Of a DNA stretch of 7,062 nt, positions 1 to 5,280 are shown one piece after another. This DNA is from Rhodobiaceae bacterium (lineage in GTDB: Bacteria > Pseudomonadota > Alphaproteobacteria > Parvibaculales > Parvibaculaceae): NCBI GenBank assembly GCA_002746275.1, contig NVWR01000001.1, forward strand, positions 177,921 through 184,982. Reading direction: 5' to 3'. Both the position numbers and the translations under genes were made by a program. The notes under the pieces are model-generated. The model did not search any database. It was not told the DNA's origin and saw only the letters and a program-made list of their open reading frames with translations. The number at the start of each line of letters is the position of its first letter. The stretch's first letter is position 1.

Positions 1-1
1 A

Positions 2-406
2 CCCAGCGATCTGGCGCGGGTTGGAGAGGACGACCGGCCGATTGCGATCCATTTGTGGTTTCCCGAAGAAGAAGGGCAAGGGTCGCTGTTTGGCGGGTTG
101 GCAGAGCTGTTCGGATTTCCCCGTGTTGGCAATGCCCTCACCTATGTCTGGGGCGGGTCCGAACATGCGCCCCGCATTTCTCCAAATCCTCACCTACCAG
201 AGGGACAGGGCGTGATCATCGTCTTGCGTAACCAGTCGGAGCAAATGCCGAAATGGGTGCACGAGACTGTCGAGTATCAGGCTGACTATTTTTCAGCATT
301 TGGGAAACCCGCTCCAACCCCGACCTACGTAGCAATCTCCGGTGACAGTGATGATCTGGGGGGTGTGCGCCGCGCAAGCATTGCCGATCTCAGTTTCATC
401 CAATAG
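2..406 (+). CDS. DUF3047-like protein, C-terminal part (5' end outside window)
   Basis: The frame is open from the left edge to a TAG at 404-406, giving 134 residues with no start visible; the true start lies upstream. The order of elements matches my memory of the C-terminal half of DUF3047 proteins: a beta-strand segment (IAIHLWFPEE), a YVWGG motif at bases 143-157, an N-P pair, a VIIVLRN strand, a W-x-H-E-T-V-x-Y-x-x-D-Y-x-x-x-F-G stretch, and a closing ISGDSDD segment that resembles the usual TD(S/T)D(N/D) motif. The function of DUF3047 is not known to me, and no catalytic role can be read from the sequence. Only 18 nt separate it from the glycosyltransferase gene, so the two are probably co-transcribed. 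The reading frame is secure; the family name is recalled without a profile search and is moderately sure. Confidence 0.75.
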   Translation, partial: PSDLARVGEDDRPIAIHLWFPEEEGQGSLFGGLAELFGFPRVGNALTYVWGGSEHAPRISPNPHLPEGQGVIIVLRNQSEQMPKWVHETVEYQADYFSAFGKPAPTPTYVAISGDSDDLGGVRRASIADLSFIQ

Positions 407-424
407 CAAGGCAAGTCGGGCAGC

Positions 425-1126
425 GTGAAAATTTCGATCATTATCCCCACACTCAACGAAGCGCACCAGATCAGCGATCGGGTACGACATCTGCGGCAGA
501 TGGACGGTGATTGCGAAGTGATCGTTGTCGATGCCGGCAGCGAAGATGAGACAGTGGCGAGGGCTGCGGATGCGGGGGCTCGGATGGTGATTTCCGATGA
601 ACGTGGCCGCGGCGCTCAGTTGCGCTTGGGCGCTTCCAAAGCAACTGGAGATGTTCTCGTCTTTCTGCATGCCGACACGCATCTCCCTAGCGAAGCGGTA
701 CAGGCAATACGGCGTGAGCTTGAAAACGCGACCAATATCGGTGGGAATTTCCGCATCGTGTTTGATGGGCCAACTGGCTTTGCAAAATGGCTGACGGGCT
801 TTTACGCCTGGTTTCGCTCGAAGGGCCTCTACTATGGCGACTCCGTCATGTTCCTGCGCCGCTCGATATACGAGGAGTTAGGCGGGATCATGCCGTATCC
901 GGTGATGGAAGATTATGATCTTGGTCGAAAAATGGAGGCACACGGGGGGACGGTATGTATCGAAGATGTCCCGGTCATAACGTCATCCAGACGCTTTAGG
1001 GGAAAGCACCCCGTTTGGATATTCCTAGGGTGGTGTGTGCTGCATGGTTTCTACTATGCCGGGTTATCGACGCACATTTTAGGGTGGGTTTATGACACTC
1101 GCCGTCGCCGCACTGCTAGCCGCTGA
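425..1126 (+). CDS. Family 2 glycosyltransferase, TIGR04283 type
   Basis: A 233-residue GT-A fold glycosyltransferase. The start is GTG at 425; it is chosen because the first beta strand and the PTLNEA motif (residues 8-13) must be included and no ATG lies further upstream. Further motifs are VDAGSEDET (35-43, nucleotide-binding loop), GRGAQL (61-66), LHADT (81-85, the metal-binding DxD-like site), GDSVMFLRR (138-146) and MEDYDL (161-166, the probable catalytic acid region). These fit TIGR04283, the group called rSAM/selenodomain-associated transferase 2; members usually have GDQ where this one has GDS. The C-terminal 40 residues hold a hydrophobic stretch (197-222) ending in an Arg-rich tail, so the enzyme may sit on the inner face of the membrane. 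Donor sugar and acceptor cannot be told. No strong Shine-Dalgarno is seen (AAGG 13 nt upstream), which is compatible with translational coupling to the preceding gene. Confidence 0.9.
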   Translation: MKISIIIPTLNEAHQISDRVRHLRQMDGDCEVIVVDAGSEDETVARAADAGARMVISDERGRGAQLRLGASKATGDVLVFLHADTHLPSEAVQAIRRELENATNIGGNFRIVFDGPTGFAKWLTGFYAWFRSKGLYYGDSVMFLRRSIYEELGGIMPYPVMEDYDLGRKMEAHGGTVCIEDVPVITSSRRFRGKHPVWIFLGWCVLHGFYYAGLSTHILGWVYDTRRRRTASR

Positions 1127-1257
1127 GCGGTCTCAGTTCGCGGTGAAATTACATGAGGCGCGATGAGCCCGGGCAGGGGGCTTGGCTCTGGTAGCCTTCA
1201 GGCGCTTCCTCTCTCCAACATATCTGTGCAATCTGGTGATCTCATTTTCAAGTCGTG

Positions 1258-1289
1258 AACCATGCTAGGAACTACTCATGGTTGTTTTT
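1258..1289 (+). terminator. Possible rho-independent terminator or leader hairpin
   Basis: A perfect 7-bp inverted repeat, AACCATG (1258-1264) and CATGGTT (1277-1283), encloses a 12-nt loop and is followed by G and five T (1285-1289). It lies 131 nt after the glycosyltransferase stop and 29 nt before the preferred start of the next gene. The stem is only 3/7 GC, so termination would be weak. It could equally be a leader hairpin of the downstream gene. Confidence 0.35.
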
Positions 1290-1308
1290 CGACGGAAGCA
1301 GAACCTGT

Positions 1309-1313
1309 GAGGG
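1309..1313 (+). promoter_or_regulatory. Ribosome binding site deciding the 1319 start
   Basis: GAGGG lies 5 nt before the ATG at 1319. The in-frame upstream ATG at 1262 has no purine-rich sequence before it and sits inside a hairpin stem, so 1319 is preferred. Confidence 0.6.
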
Positions 1314-1318
1314 TAGTG

Positions 1319-1741
1319 ATGACGACAAATATGAAGGGTAAGCGGCCGCAAGCGTTAGACGTGCTCTTTCTACTCGGCTTGTCTTTCCTGTTCGGTCACG
1401 AAATTGACGCCGTCACCCACCATGAGTGGAGACTTCTTCCAATACTAAACCTGTTCGATGACGAGGTGGGCTATGTGATCTTCGTGCTTGCCCACGTGCC
1501 GCTTTTCACAGGTCTTGTATGGGCCGTGACGCATCAATCGACCAGAATTCGTTTCAATGCCCAGGTAAGCACCGACATCGTCTTGATTTTGCATGCAGTG
1601 CTGCATTGGAGTCTTTCGGGGCATGAACTCTATACTTTCCATACCCACCTCTCGGAATTCTTGATATTTTCCGGCGGGCTCATTGGTCTTATTCACCTCG
1701 CCTTGATGATCCGCATGTCGCGGATGGCAGAGGTAGACTAG
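1319..1741 (+). CDS. Small histidine-rich integral membrane protein, DUF6713-like
   Basis: A 140-residue protein from the ATG at 1319, which has a GAGGG site 5 nt upstream. Starting at 1262 would add 19 residues (MLGTTHGCF...) that look non-conserved. Four hydrophobic segments are visible, at about residues 12-26, 51-70, 83-99 and 112-132, so it is predicted to be an inner-membrane protein. Eleven histidines occur, many near helix ends: HEID (27-30), HHEWR (34-38), H59, H72, H92, H96, H102 and HTH (108-110), H126. The HEIDA-x4-HEWR stretch recalls the uncharacterised small membrane family DUF6713; this is from memory and only moderately sure. Function unknown. The His/Glu pattern could bind metal or haem, but that is inference. 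It appears monocistronic, with stem-loops on both sides and a tRNA gene 201 nt downstream. Confidence 0.75.
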   Translation: MTTNMKGKRPQALDVLFLLGLSFLFGHEIDAVTHHEWRLLPILNLFDDEVGYVIFVLAHVPLFTGLVWAVTHQSTRIRFNAQVSTDIVLILHAVLHWSLSGHELYTFHTHLSEFLIFSGGLIGLIHLALMIRMSRMAEVD

Positions 1742-1752
1742 CGGCTCTTGGG

Positions 1753-1771
1753 TGCGAAAATGGCTTTCGCA
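1753..1771 (+). other. 3' stem-loop after the membrane-protein gene
   Basis: TGCGAAA (1753-1759) and TTTCGCA (1765-1771) form a perfect 7-bp stem with a 5-nt loop, 11 nt after the stop codon. No T-run follows on either strand, so it is not a classical intrinsic terminator. A role as an mRNA 3'-end stabiliser or part of a rho-dependent end is possible. Confidence 0.35.
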
Positions 1772-1879
1772 GGCCAATCGGCACGCCCCAGAGAGGGGGG
1801 AACGGGAGCAATGGGAGCTGCGATCCCGAAATCATCGAAATAGTGGTGGATTTAAACCAATGTTTCCAACATTCGCGCC

Positions 1880-1908
1880 TTGACAGGTGGATGGGGCTGC
1901 CTTACATC
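1880..1908 (+). promoter_or_regulatory. Candidate promoter of tRNA-Asp
   Basis: A perfect -35 box TTGACA at 1880-1885, within CTTGACA (the extended form common in alphaproteobacteria), is followed at 16-17 nt by TTACAT/TACATC (1902-1908), a poor -10. Transcription would begin near 1914, about 29 nt before the tRNA. A small hairpin (AGGCA/TGCCT, 1922-1934, followed by TTTGTTT) lies in the leader. The -35 is strong and the -10 weak, so confidence is moderate. Confidence 0.5.
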
Positions 1909-1942
1909 GACGCATCCCCAGAGGCATTATGCCTTTGTTTAA

Positions 1943-2019
1943 GGGGGTGTAGCTCAGCTGGTTAGAGCGCTGGCCTGTCACGCCAGAGGCCGCGGGTTCG
2001 AGTCCCGTCACTCCCGCCA
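1943..2019 (+). tRNA. tRNA-Asp (anticodon GUC)
   Basis: A complete 77-nt cloverleaf can be drawn. The acceptor stem GGGGGTG pairs with CACTCCC (one G-T wobble), followed by discriminator G and encoded CCA at 2017-2019. The D arm is GCTC/GAGC with the AGCTGGTTA loop. The anticodon stem CTGGC/GCCAG has loop CTGTCAC, with anticodon GTC at 1977-1979. The T arm GCGGG/CCCGT has the conserved TTCGAGT loop. GUC reads both Asp codons; in most bacteria its G34 is modified to queuosine. No integrase gene lies nearby, so there is no sign that this tRNA serves as an attachment site. Confidence 0.98.
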
Positions 2020-2241
2020 CTCTCTTAGGAGAGGGCGGTACCAAGGTCACTCCGCAACGCGGCTCAGTCCCCGACTCAGTCGTTGTCGAGAGTGCGGAAT
2101 TTTACATCTACAATCATCTTTCAGAGCAGAAAATTAGTGCAAACTGCGAGCAGTTCGCAGCGCTGAAGGTCGCTTTCGACTTCGCATCCGTCGATAGGGA
2201 AATAACCCTGCATTTCTATCGATTTAGTACCGCTGGGACGT
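2020..2241 (+). other. Intergenic region tRNA-Asp to nuo promoter, rich in inverted repeats
   Basis: No convincing gene. It contains a CTCTC/GAGAG hairpin directly after the tRNA (2020-2033), possibly used in 3' processing. TCCGCA (2051-2056) and TGCGGA (2093-2098) form a wide pair followed by ATTTTA, a weak terminator candidate. Two copies of CTCAGTC are spaced 12 nt apart (2063, 2075). Overlapping hairpins occur at 2142-2160. A 7-bp inverted repeat at 2191-2222 is listed separately. No ORF here shows recognisable protein sequence. Confidence 0.5.
2191..2222 (+). repeat. Inverted repeat upstream of the nuo promoter
   Basis: TCGATAG (2191-2197) and CTATCGA (2216-2222) are perfect complements 18 nt apart, with a GGG/CCC pair nested inside. 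The right arm ends 19 nt before the nuo -35 box. Position and dyad symmetry would suit an activator or repressor site, but no known factor is recognised. Confidence 0.4.
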
Positions 2242-2269
2242 TTGACTTGCCTCTTGCCGGGGCTATACT
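2242..2269 (+). promoter_or_regulatory. Predicted sigma70-type promoter of the nuo operon
   Basis: The -35 box is TTGACT (2242-2247, 5/6 consensus) and the -10 box TATACT (2264-2269, 5/6), with a 16-nt spacer. A start near 2276 would give a leader of about 125 nt before nuoA. It is the best promoter match between the tRNA and nuoA, on the expected strand. Confidence 0.65.
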
Positions 2270-2290
2270 CCGCGCGATTTTGAGGGGCAA

Positions 2291-2387
2291 CTTGCGAGAA
2301 TCAGTCGCTCGCCGCAAGGCATAGAAAAGACTGACTTCCCGCAGACATGTCCGGCCTGGAATACCACCACCACACCAAGGCCGGACG
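2291..2387 (+). promoter_or_regulatory. Structured 5' leader of the nuo mRNA
   Basis: Two strong stem-loops can be drawn. The first uses CTTGCG (2291-2296) with CGCAAG (2313-2318), or a variant pairing GCGAG (2294-2298) with CTCGC (2308-2312). Its loop contains TCAGTC (2301-2306), which is complementary to GACTGA (2329-2334) and could close a pseudoknot. The second is a perfect 9-bp stem GTCCGGCCT (2349-2357) with AGGCCGGAC (2378-2386), extendable by a T-G wobble outside and by two G-C pairs past a bulged A inside. It ends 4 nt before the nuoA ribosome binding site. No known riboswitch class is recognised; a role in translation control is inference. Confidence 0.5.
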
Positions 2388-2390
2388 ATC

Positions 2391-2397
2391 AGGTAAA
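2391..2397 (+). promoter_or_regulatory. Ribosome binding site deciding the nuoA start
   Basis: AGGTAAA with AGG 7 nt before the ATG at 2401, just outside the leader hairpin. The in-frame ATG at 2347 has only CCCGCAGAC before it and lies at the foot of that hairpin, so 2401 is the better start. Confidence 0.6.
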
Positions 2398-2400
2398 GAA

Positions 2401-2766
2401 ATGGAACAGCTCTTAAGCGAGTATCTGCCGATCGTGATCTTTCTCGGTCTTGCGGCGGTTATTTCGATTGCATTGATGATTGTGCCGTTCGTGTTGGCGC
2501 CCTCGCATCCTGACCCGGAAAAGCTGTCCGCCTACGAATGTGGGTTTGATGCGTTCGACGACAGCCGCATGCGTTTCGACGTAAAATTCTATCTCGTCGC
2601 GATCCTTTTCATTATTTTCGATCTGGAAGTCGCCTTCCTGTTCCCCTGGGCTGTGTCTCTCGGTGAGGTTGGGCTGTTCGGCTTCTGGTCGATGATGGTC
2701 TTCTTGGGGATTTTGACCATCGGGTTCATCTACGAATGGAAGAAAGGTGCGCTCGAATGGGACTGA
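2401..2766 (+). CDS. nuoA: NADH-quinone oxidoreductase subunit A (complex I, ND3 homologue)
   Basis: A 121-residue inner-membrane subunit, of normal family length. Three membrane helices are visible, at about residues 9-32, 63-85 and 93-111. The long loop after helix 1 holds YECGFDAF (45-52), the hallmark of NuoA/ND3, with Cys47 equivalent to the mitochondrial ND3 cysteine that is exposed in the resting (deactive) state of complex I. Helix 2 carries the conserved acidic pair D74 and E76 (IIFDLEVAF), part of the membrane-arm proton path next to the quinone site. The C-terminus [10 protein letters not shown] is typical. The start at 2401 is chosen over 2347 because homologues begin at this Met and a ribosome site precedes it; the longer form would add an odd HHH-containing 18-residue extension encoded by the leader hairpin. 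First gene of the operon; its end overlaps nuoB by 10 nt. Confidence 0.96.
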   Translation: MEQLLSEYLPIVIFLGLAAVISIALMIVPFVLAPSHPDPEKLSAYECGFDAFDDSRMRFDVKFYLVAILFIIFDLEVAFLFPWAVSLGEVGLFGFWSMMVFLGILTIGFIYEWKKGALEWD

Positions 2767-3362
2767 GTTCGTCCGAAAGTGGAGGCGCGCGAGTGCTGGG
2801 TGGGACGGTCGTTACCGAAACGCCCAAAGGTATCATTGATCCGCGTACCGGCGCGCCGGTAGGGCAGGACGATCCCTATTTCAAGCAGATGTCAGACGAG
2901 CTTGCCGACAAAAATTTTCTAGTTACCTCTCTCGACAATCTGATCAACTGGTCGCGCACCGGTTCCCTCATGTGGATGACATTTGGGCTGGCATGCTGCG
3001 GCGTTGAAATGATGCAAACCAATATGCCGCGTTACGACCTAGAGCGGTTTGGCACCGCCCCGCGGGCAAGCCCGCGTCAGTCTGATGTGATGATTGTGGC
3101 CGGAACCCTGACCAACAAGATGGCTCCAGCCTTGCGCAAGGTCTATGACCAGATGCCAGAACCGAGATATGTGATCTCAATGGGATCGTGCGCAAACGGC
3201 GGTGGCTACTACCACTATTCTTATTCAGTGGTGAGGGGATGTGACCGGATCGTTCCGGTGGATATTTACATTCCAGGGTGCCCGCCTTCGGCAGAAGCAT
3301 TGCTGTACGGCATCTTGGCGCTGCAGCGTAAAATTCGTCGGACGGGGACGATTGAACGGTAG
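2757..3362 (+). CDS. nuoB: NADH-quinone oxidoreductase subunit B (complex I, PSST homologue, cluster N2)
   Basis: A 201-residue peripheral-arm subunit. It holds the terminal [4Fe-4S] cluster N2, which passes electrons to quinone at the interface with NuoD. Its ligands are visible: adjacent C80 and C81 ([10 protein letters not shown]), C145 (GSCAN) and C175 ([13 protein letters not shown]). The core from residue 55 to the end ([55 protein letters not shown]) is strongly conserved. The ATG at 2757 overlaps nuoA by 10 nt and has AGG 9 nt upstream; M-G-L and the later PKGIIDP stretch match alphaproteobacterial homologues. An in-frame ATG at 2736 would give a non-conserved MEERCAR extension. An in-frame GTG at 2793 has a better GGAGG site and would give 189 residues with the whole core intact. 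C162 is not a cluster ligand in the family. Confidence 0.96.
   Translation: MGLSSSESGGARVLGGTVVTETPKGIIDPRTGAPVGQDDPYFKQMSDELADKNFLVTSLDNLINWSRTGSLMWMTFGLACCGVEMMQTNMPRYDLERFGTAPRASPRQSDVMIVAGTLTNKMAPALRKVYDQMPEPRYVISMGSCANGGGYYHYSYSVVRGCDRIVPVDIYIPGCPPSAEALLYGILALQRKIRRTGTIER
2781..2795 (+). promoter_or_regulatory. Alternative ribosome site and GTG start inside nuoB
   Basis: GGAGG at 2781-2785 lies 7 nt before an in-frame GTG at 2793. It is a stronger Shine-Dalgarno than the one serving the 2757 ATG, and may be a second or the real nuoB start. Confidence 0.35.
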
Positions 3363-3411
3363 CGCAGGCTTTAAACAAGCTGAGCCGTTCGAGGGTATGA
3401 GATTGTGAGAG

Positions 3412-3431
3412 GCGTCTGTTTCAAGAGACGC
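3412..3431 (+). other. Hairpin in the nuoB-nuoC gap
   Basis: GCGTCT (3412-3417) and AGACGC (3426-3431) form a perfect 6-bp stem with an 8-nt loop. It is placed centrally in the 110-nt space (3363-3472) that separates nuoB from nuoC, the only sizeable gap in the operon here. The following bases (AATATTGATT) are not a T-run, so a full terminator is unlikely. A processing or stability element, or a partial attenuator, would fit. No clear promoter is seen in the gap. Confidence 0.45.
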
Positions 3432-3472
3432 AATATTGATTAGACGAAGTCGACTGGGTAGAGAAAAACGCT

Positions 3473-4105
3473 ATGGACGAAAGTCTACAAGACCTTGGGG
3501 AACATATTGCGGCAGGGCTCGCAAATGAGGTGGCATCATTTGATGTGACACGCGGGGAACTCACTCTTGAAGTGCCGGTTGAGAAAATCGTCCGTGTTCT
3601 GAAGTTTCTGCGTGATGACCCTGCCTGCCATTTCTCAGTGTTGATTGATATTTGCGGTGTTGACTACCCGGAGCGGGCTAAACGCTTCGATGTGGTTTAT
3701 CATCTGCTTTCCATGCACCAGAACCACCGAGTGCGCGTGCGCGTGCATGCGGATGAAGAAACGCTGGTGCCAAGCGCAACGTGCGTATATCCGGTGGCGA
3801 ACTGGTTTGAGCGTGAAGCTTTCGACATGTACGGCATTTTGTTCTCCGATCACCCGGACCTGCGCCGGTTGTTGACGGACTATGGATTTACCGGACATCC
3901 GCTGCGAAAAGATTTCCCCGTAACGGGCTTTGTTGAAGTGCGCTACGACGACGAGTTGAAACGGGTTGCTTATGAGCCCGTCCAACTGGCTCAGGAATAC
4001 CGTCGGTTCGATTTCGAAAGCCCATGGGAGGCGGCTGAGTATTTGCTGCCCGGTGATGAGAAGGCATCCGATGAGACGAAATCTGGAGCCGGGAGCAAAT
4101 CATGA
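3473..4105 (+). CDS. nuoC: NADH-quinone oxidoreductase subunit C (complex I, 30 kDa subunit)
   Basis: A 210-residue peripheral-arm subunit without cofactors that packs NuoD and NuoB together in the quinone-reducing connecting module. The 30-kDa family signature is present as [10 protein letters not shown] (113-122), followed by [14 protein letters not shown] and GHPLRKDFP (141-149), with the closing [11 protein letters not shown] (176-186) seen in alphaproteobacteria. The last 24 residues are polar and low in conservation ([16 protein letters not shown]), as usual for the tail. nuoC is separate from nuoD, unlike the nuoCD fusion of E. coli. The ribosome site is poor (GAG 9 nt upstream of ATG 3473), although this gene cannot rely on coupling because it lies 110 nt after nuoB. 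The stop overlaps the nuoD start as ATGA. Confidence 0.96.
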   Translation: MDESLQDLGEHIAAGLANEVASFDVTRGELTLEVPVEKIVRVLKFLRDDPACHFSVLIDICGVDYPERAKRFDVVYHLLSMHQNHRVRVRVHADEETLVPSATCVYPVANWFEREAFDMYGILFSDHPDLRRLLTDYGFTGHPLRKDFPVTGFVEVRYDDELKRVAYEPVQLAQEYRRFDFESPWEAAEYLLPGDEKASDETKSGAGSKS

Positions 4106-5280
4106 CCGAATCTCAGATTAAAAACATCAACCTCAATTTTGGACCTCAGCATCCGGCGGCGCATGGCGTGTTGCGTCTCGTTCTGGAACTGGATGGGGAA
4201 GTTGTTGAGCGTGTCGATCCTCATATCGGCCTGCTGCATCGCGGCACCGAGAAGTTGATCGAGCAAAAGACTTACCTGCAGGCTTTGCCCTATTTCGATC
4301 GCCTTGATTACGTCGCACCGATGAACCAGGAGCATGCTTATGCACTGGCGGTTGAGCGCCTGTTGGACATCGAGATCCCTAAACGTGCGCAATATATCCG
4401 CGTCCTCTATTCCGAAATCGGACGACTGCTAAATCATCTGCTGAATGTCACGACACAGGCTTTGGATGTCGGCGCATTTTCACCTTCGCTTTGGGGGTTC
4501 GAAATTCGCGAATCTCTGATGGTGTTTTATGAGCGCGCATCAGGCAGTCGCATGCATGCAGCCTATTTTCGGCCTGGCGGCGTACATCAGGACCTGCCAC
4601 CGAAGCTTCTTCAGGATATTTACGACTATTGTGATGTTATCGACAAAATGGTTGATGACATCGACGCGCTGCTGACCGGCAACCGTATTTTCAAGCAGCG
4701 CAATGTCGATATCGGATATGTCTCTGCCAAAGACGCGCAGGCTTGGGGCTTCTCGGGCGTCATGGTGCGTGGCTCAGGGATGGCTTGGGACTTACGTCGC
4801 TCACAACCCTATGAGTGCTACAGCGACCTTGAGTTCGACATTCCTGTCGGCAAGAACGGCGACAATTACGATCGCTATCTCTGCCGCATGGAGGAGTGTC
4901 GTCAGTCGACGCGGATTATGCGCCAGTGCATTGAGCAGATGCCTGACGGGCCCGTTACCACCAGCGATGGCAAGATCGTGCCCCCGCGTCGTGCGGAGAT
5001 GAAGCAGTCGATGGAGAGCTTAATCCATCACTTCAAGCTCTATACCGAGGGCTATCACGTACCAGCAGGCGAAGTGTACGCCGCCGTTGAAGCTCCTAAG
5101 GGGGAGTTTGGCGTCTTCCTTGTCTCTGATGGCTCAAACAAGCCAAGCCGTTGTAAAATTAGAGCGCCCGGATTTGCGCATCTACAAGCGTTGGATTTTC
5201 TATGCAGAGGCCACATGATTGCCGACCTGTCCGCGATCTTGGGCTCGCTCGACATTGTGTTCGGGGAGGTTGACCGATGA
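4102..5280 (+). CDS. nuoD: NADH-quinone oxidoreductase subunit D (complex I, 49 kDa subunit)
   Basis: A 392-residue subunit, normal length for an unfused NuoD, related to the large subunit of NiFe hydrogenases but lacking the metal-binding cysteines. It forms the quinone pocket with NuoB. Visible features are [11 protein letters not shown] (12-22), LHRGTEK (45-51, family signature), [12 protein letters not shown] (60-71), [10 protein letters not shown] (157-166), [13 protein letters not shown] and the C-terminal [12 protein letters not shown]. By alignment from memory with Thermus and Yarrowia, H21 and Y64 are the residues that bind the quinone head group. A segment around 129-139 ([11 protein letters not shown]) departs from the common FLWGFEEREKL. 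The ATG at 4102 overlaps the nuoC stop by 4 nt and has GGGAG 6 nt upstream, so translation is probably coupled. The nuoE start overlaps its stop in the same way. Confidence 0.97.
   Translation: MTESQIKNINLNFGPQHPAAHGVLRLVLELDGEVVERVDPHIGLLHRGTEKLIEQKTYLQALPYFDRLDYVAPMNQEHAYALAVERLLDIEIPKRAQYIRVLYSEIGRLLNHLLNVTTQALDVGAFSPSLWGFEIRESLMVFYERASGSRMHAAYFRPGGVHQDLPPKLLQDIYDYCDVIDKMVDDIDALLTGNRIFKQRNVDIGYVSAKDAQAWGFSGVMVRGSGMAWDLRRSQPYECYSDLEFDIPVGKNGDNYDRYLCRMEECRQSTRIMRQCIEQMPDGPVTTSDGKIVPPRRAEMKQSMESLIHHFKLYTEGYHVPAGEVYAAVEAPKGEFGVFLVSDGSNKPSRCKIRAPGFAHLQALDFLCRGHMIADLSAILGSLDIVFGEVDR

Noticed and set aside
293..682. Minus-strand ORF of 129 codons across the DUF3047/glycosyltransferase junction
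   Set aside because: It overlaps two better supported plus-strand genes, and no protein family is recognisable.
1165..1188. GAGCC/GGCTC hairpin after the glycosyltransferase as a terminator
   Set aside because: No T-run follows, and alternative pairings (AGCCC/GGGCT) compete; no more than GC-rich chance pairing can be claimed.
1262..1318. Upstream ATG start for the membrane protein gene
   Set aside because: It has no ribosome site, lies inside a hairpin stem, and adds a non-hydrophobic, unremarkable N-terminus; ATG 1319 has GAGGG 5 nt upstream.
1943..2019. tRNA-Asp 3' end as an attachment site of an integrated element
   Set aside because: No integrase, no direct repeat of the tRNA 3' end in the window, and housekeeping genes follow directly.
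1832..2050. Minus-strand ORF of 72 codons containing a VTGLEPAASGVTGQRSNQLSY stretch
   Set aside because: It is the reverse complement of tRNA-Asp. This peptide string is a well-known false protein call produced by antisense reading of tRNA genes.
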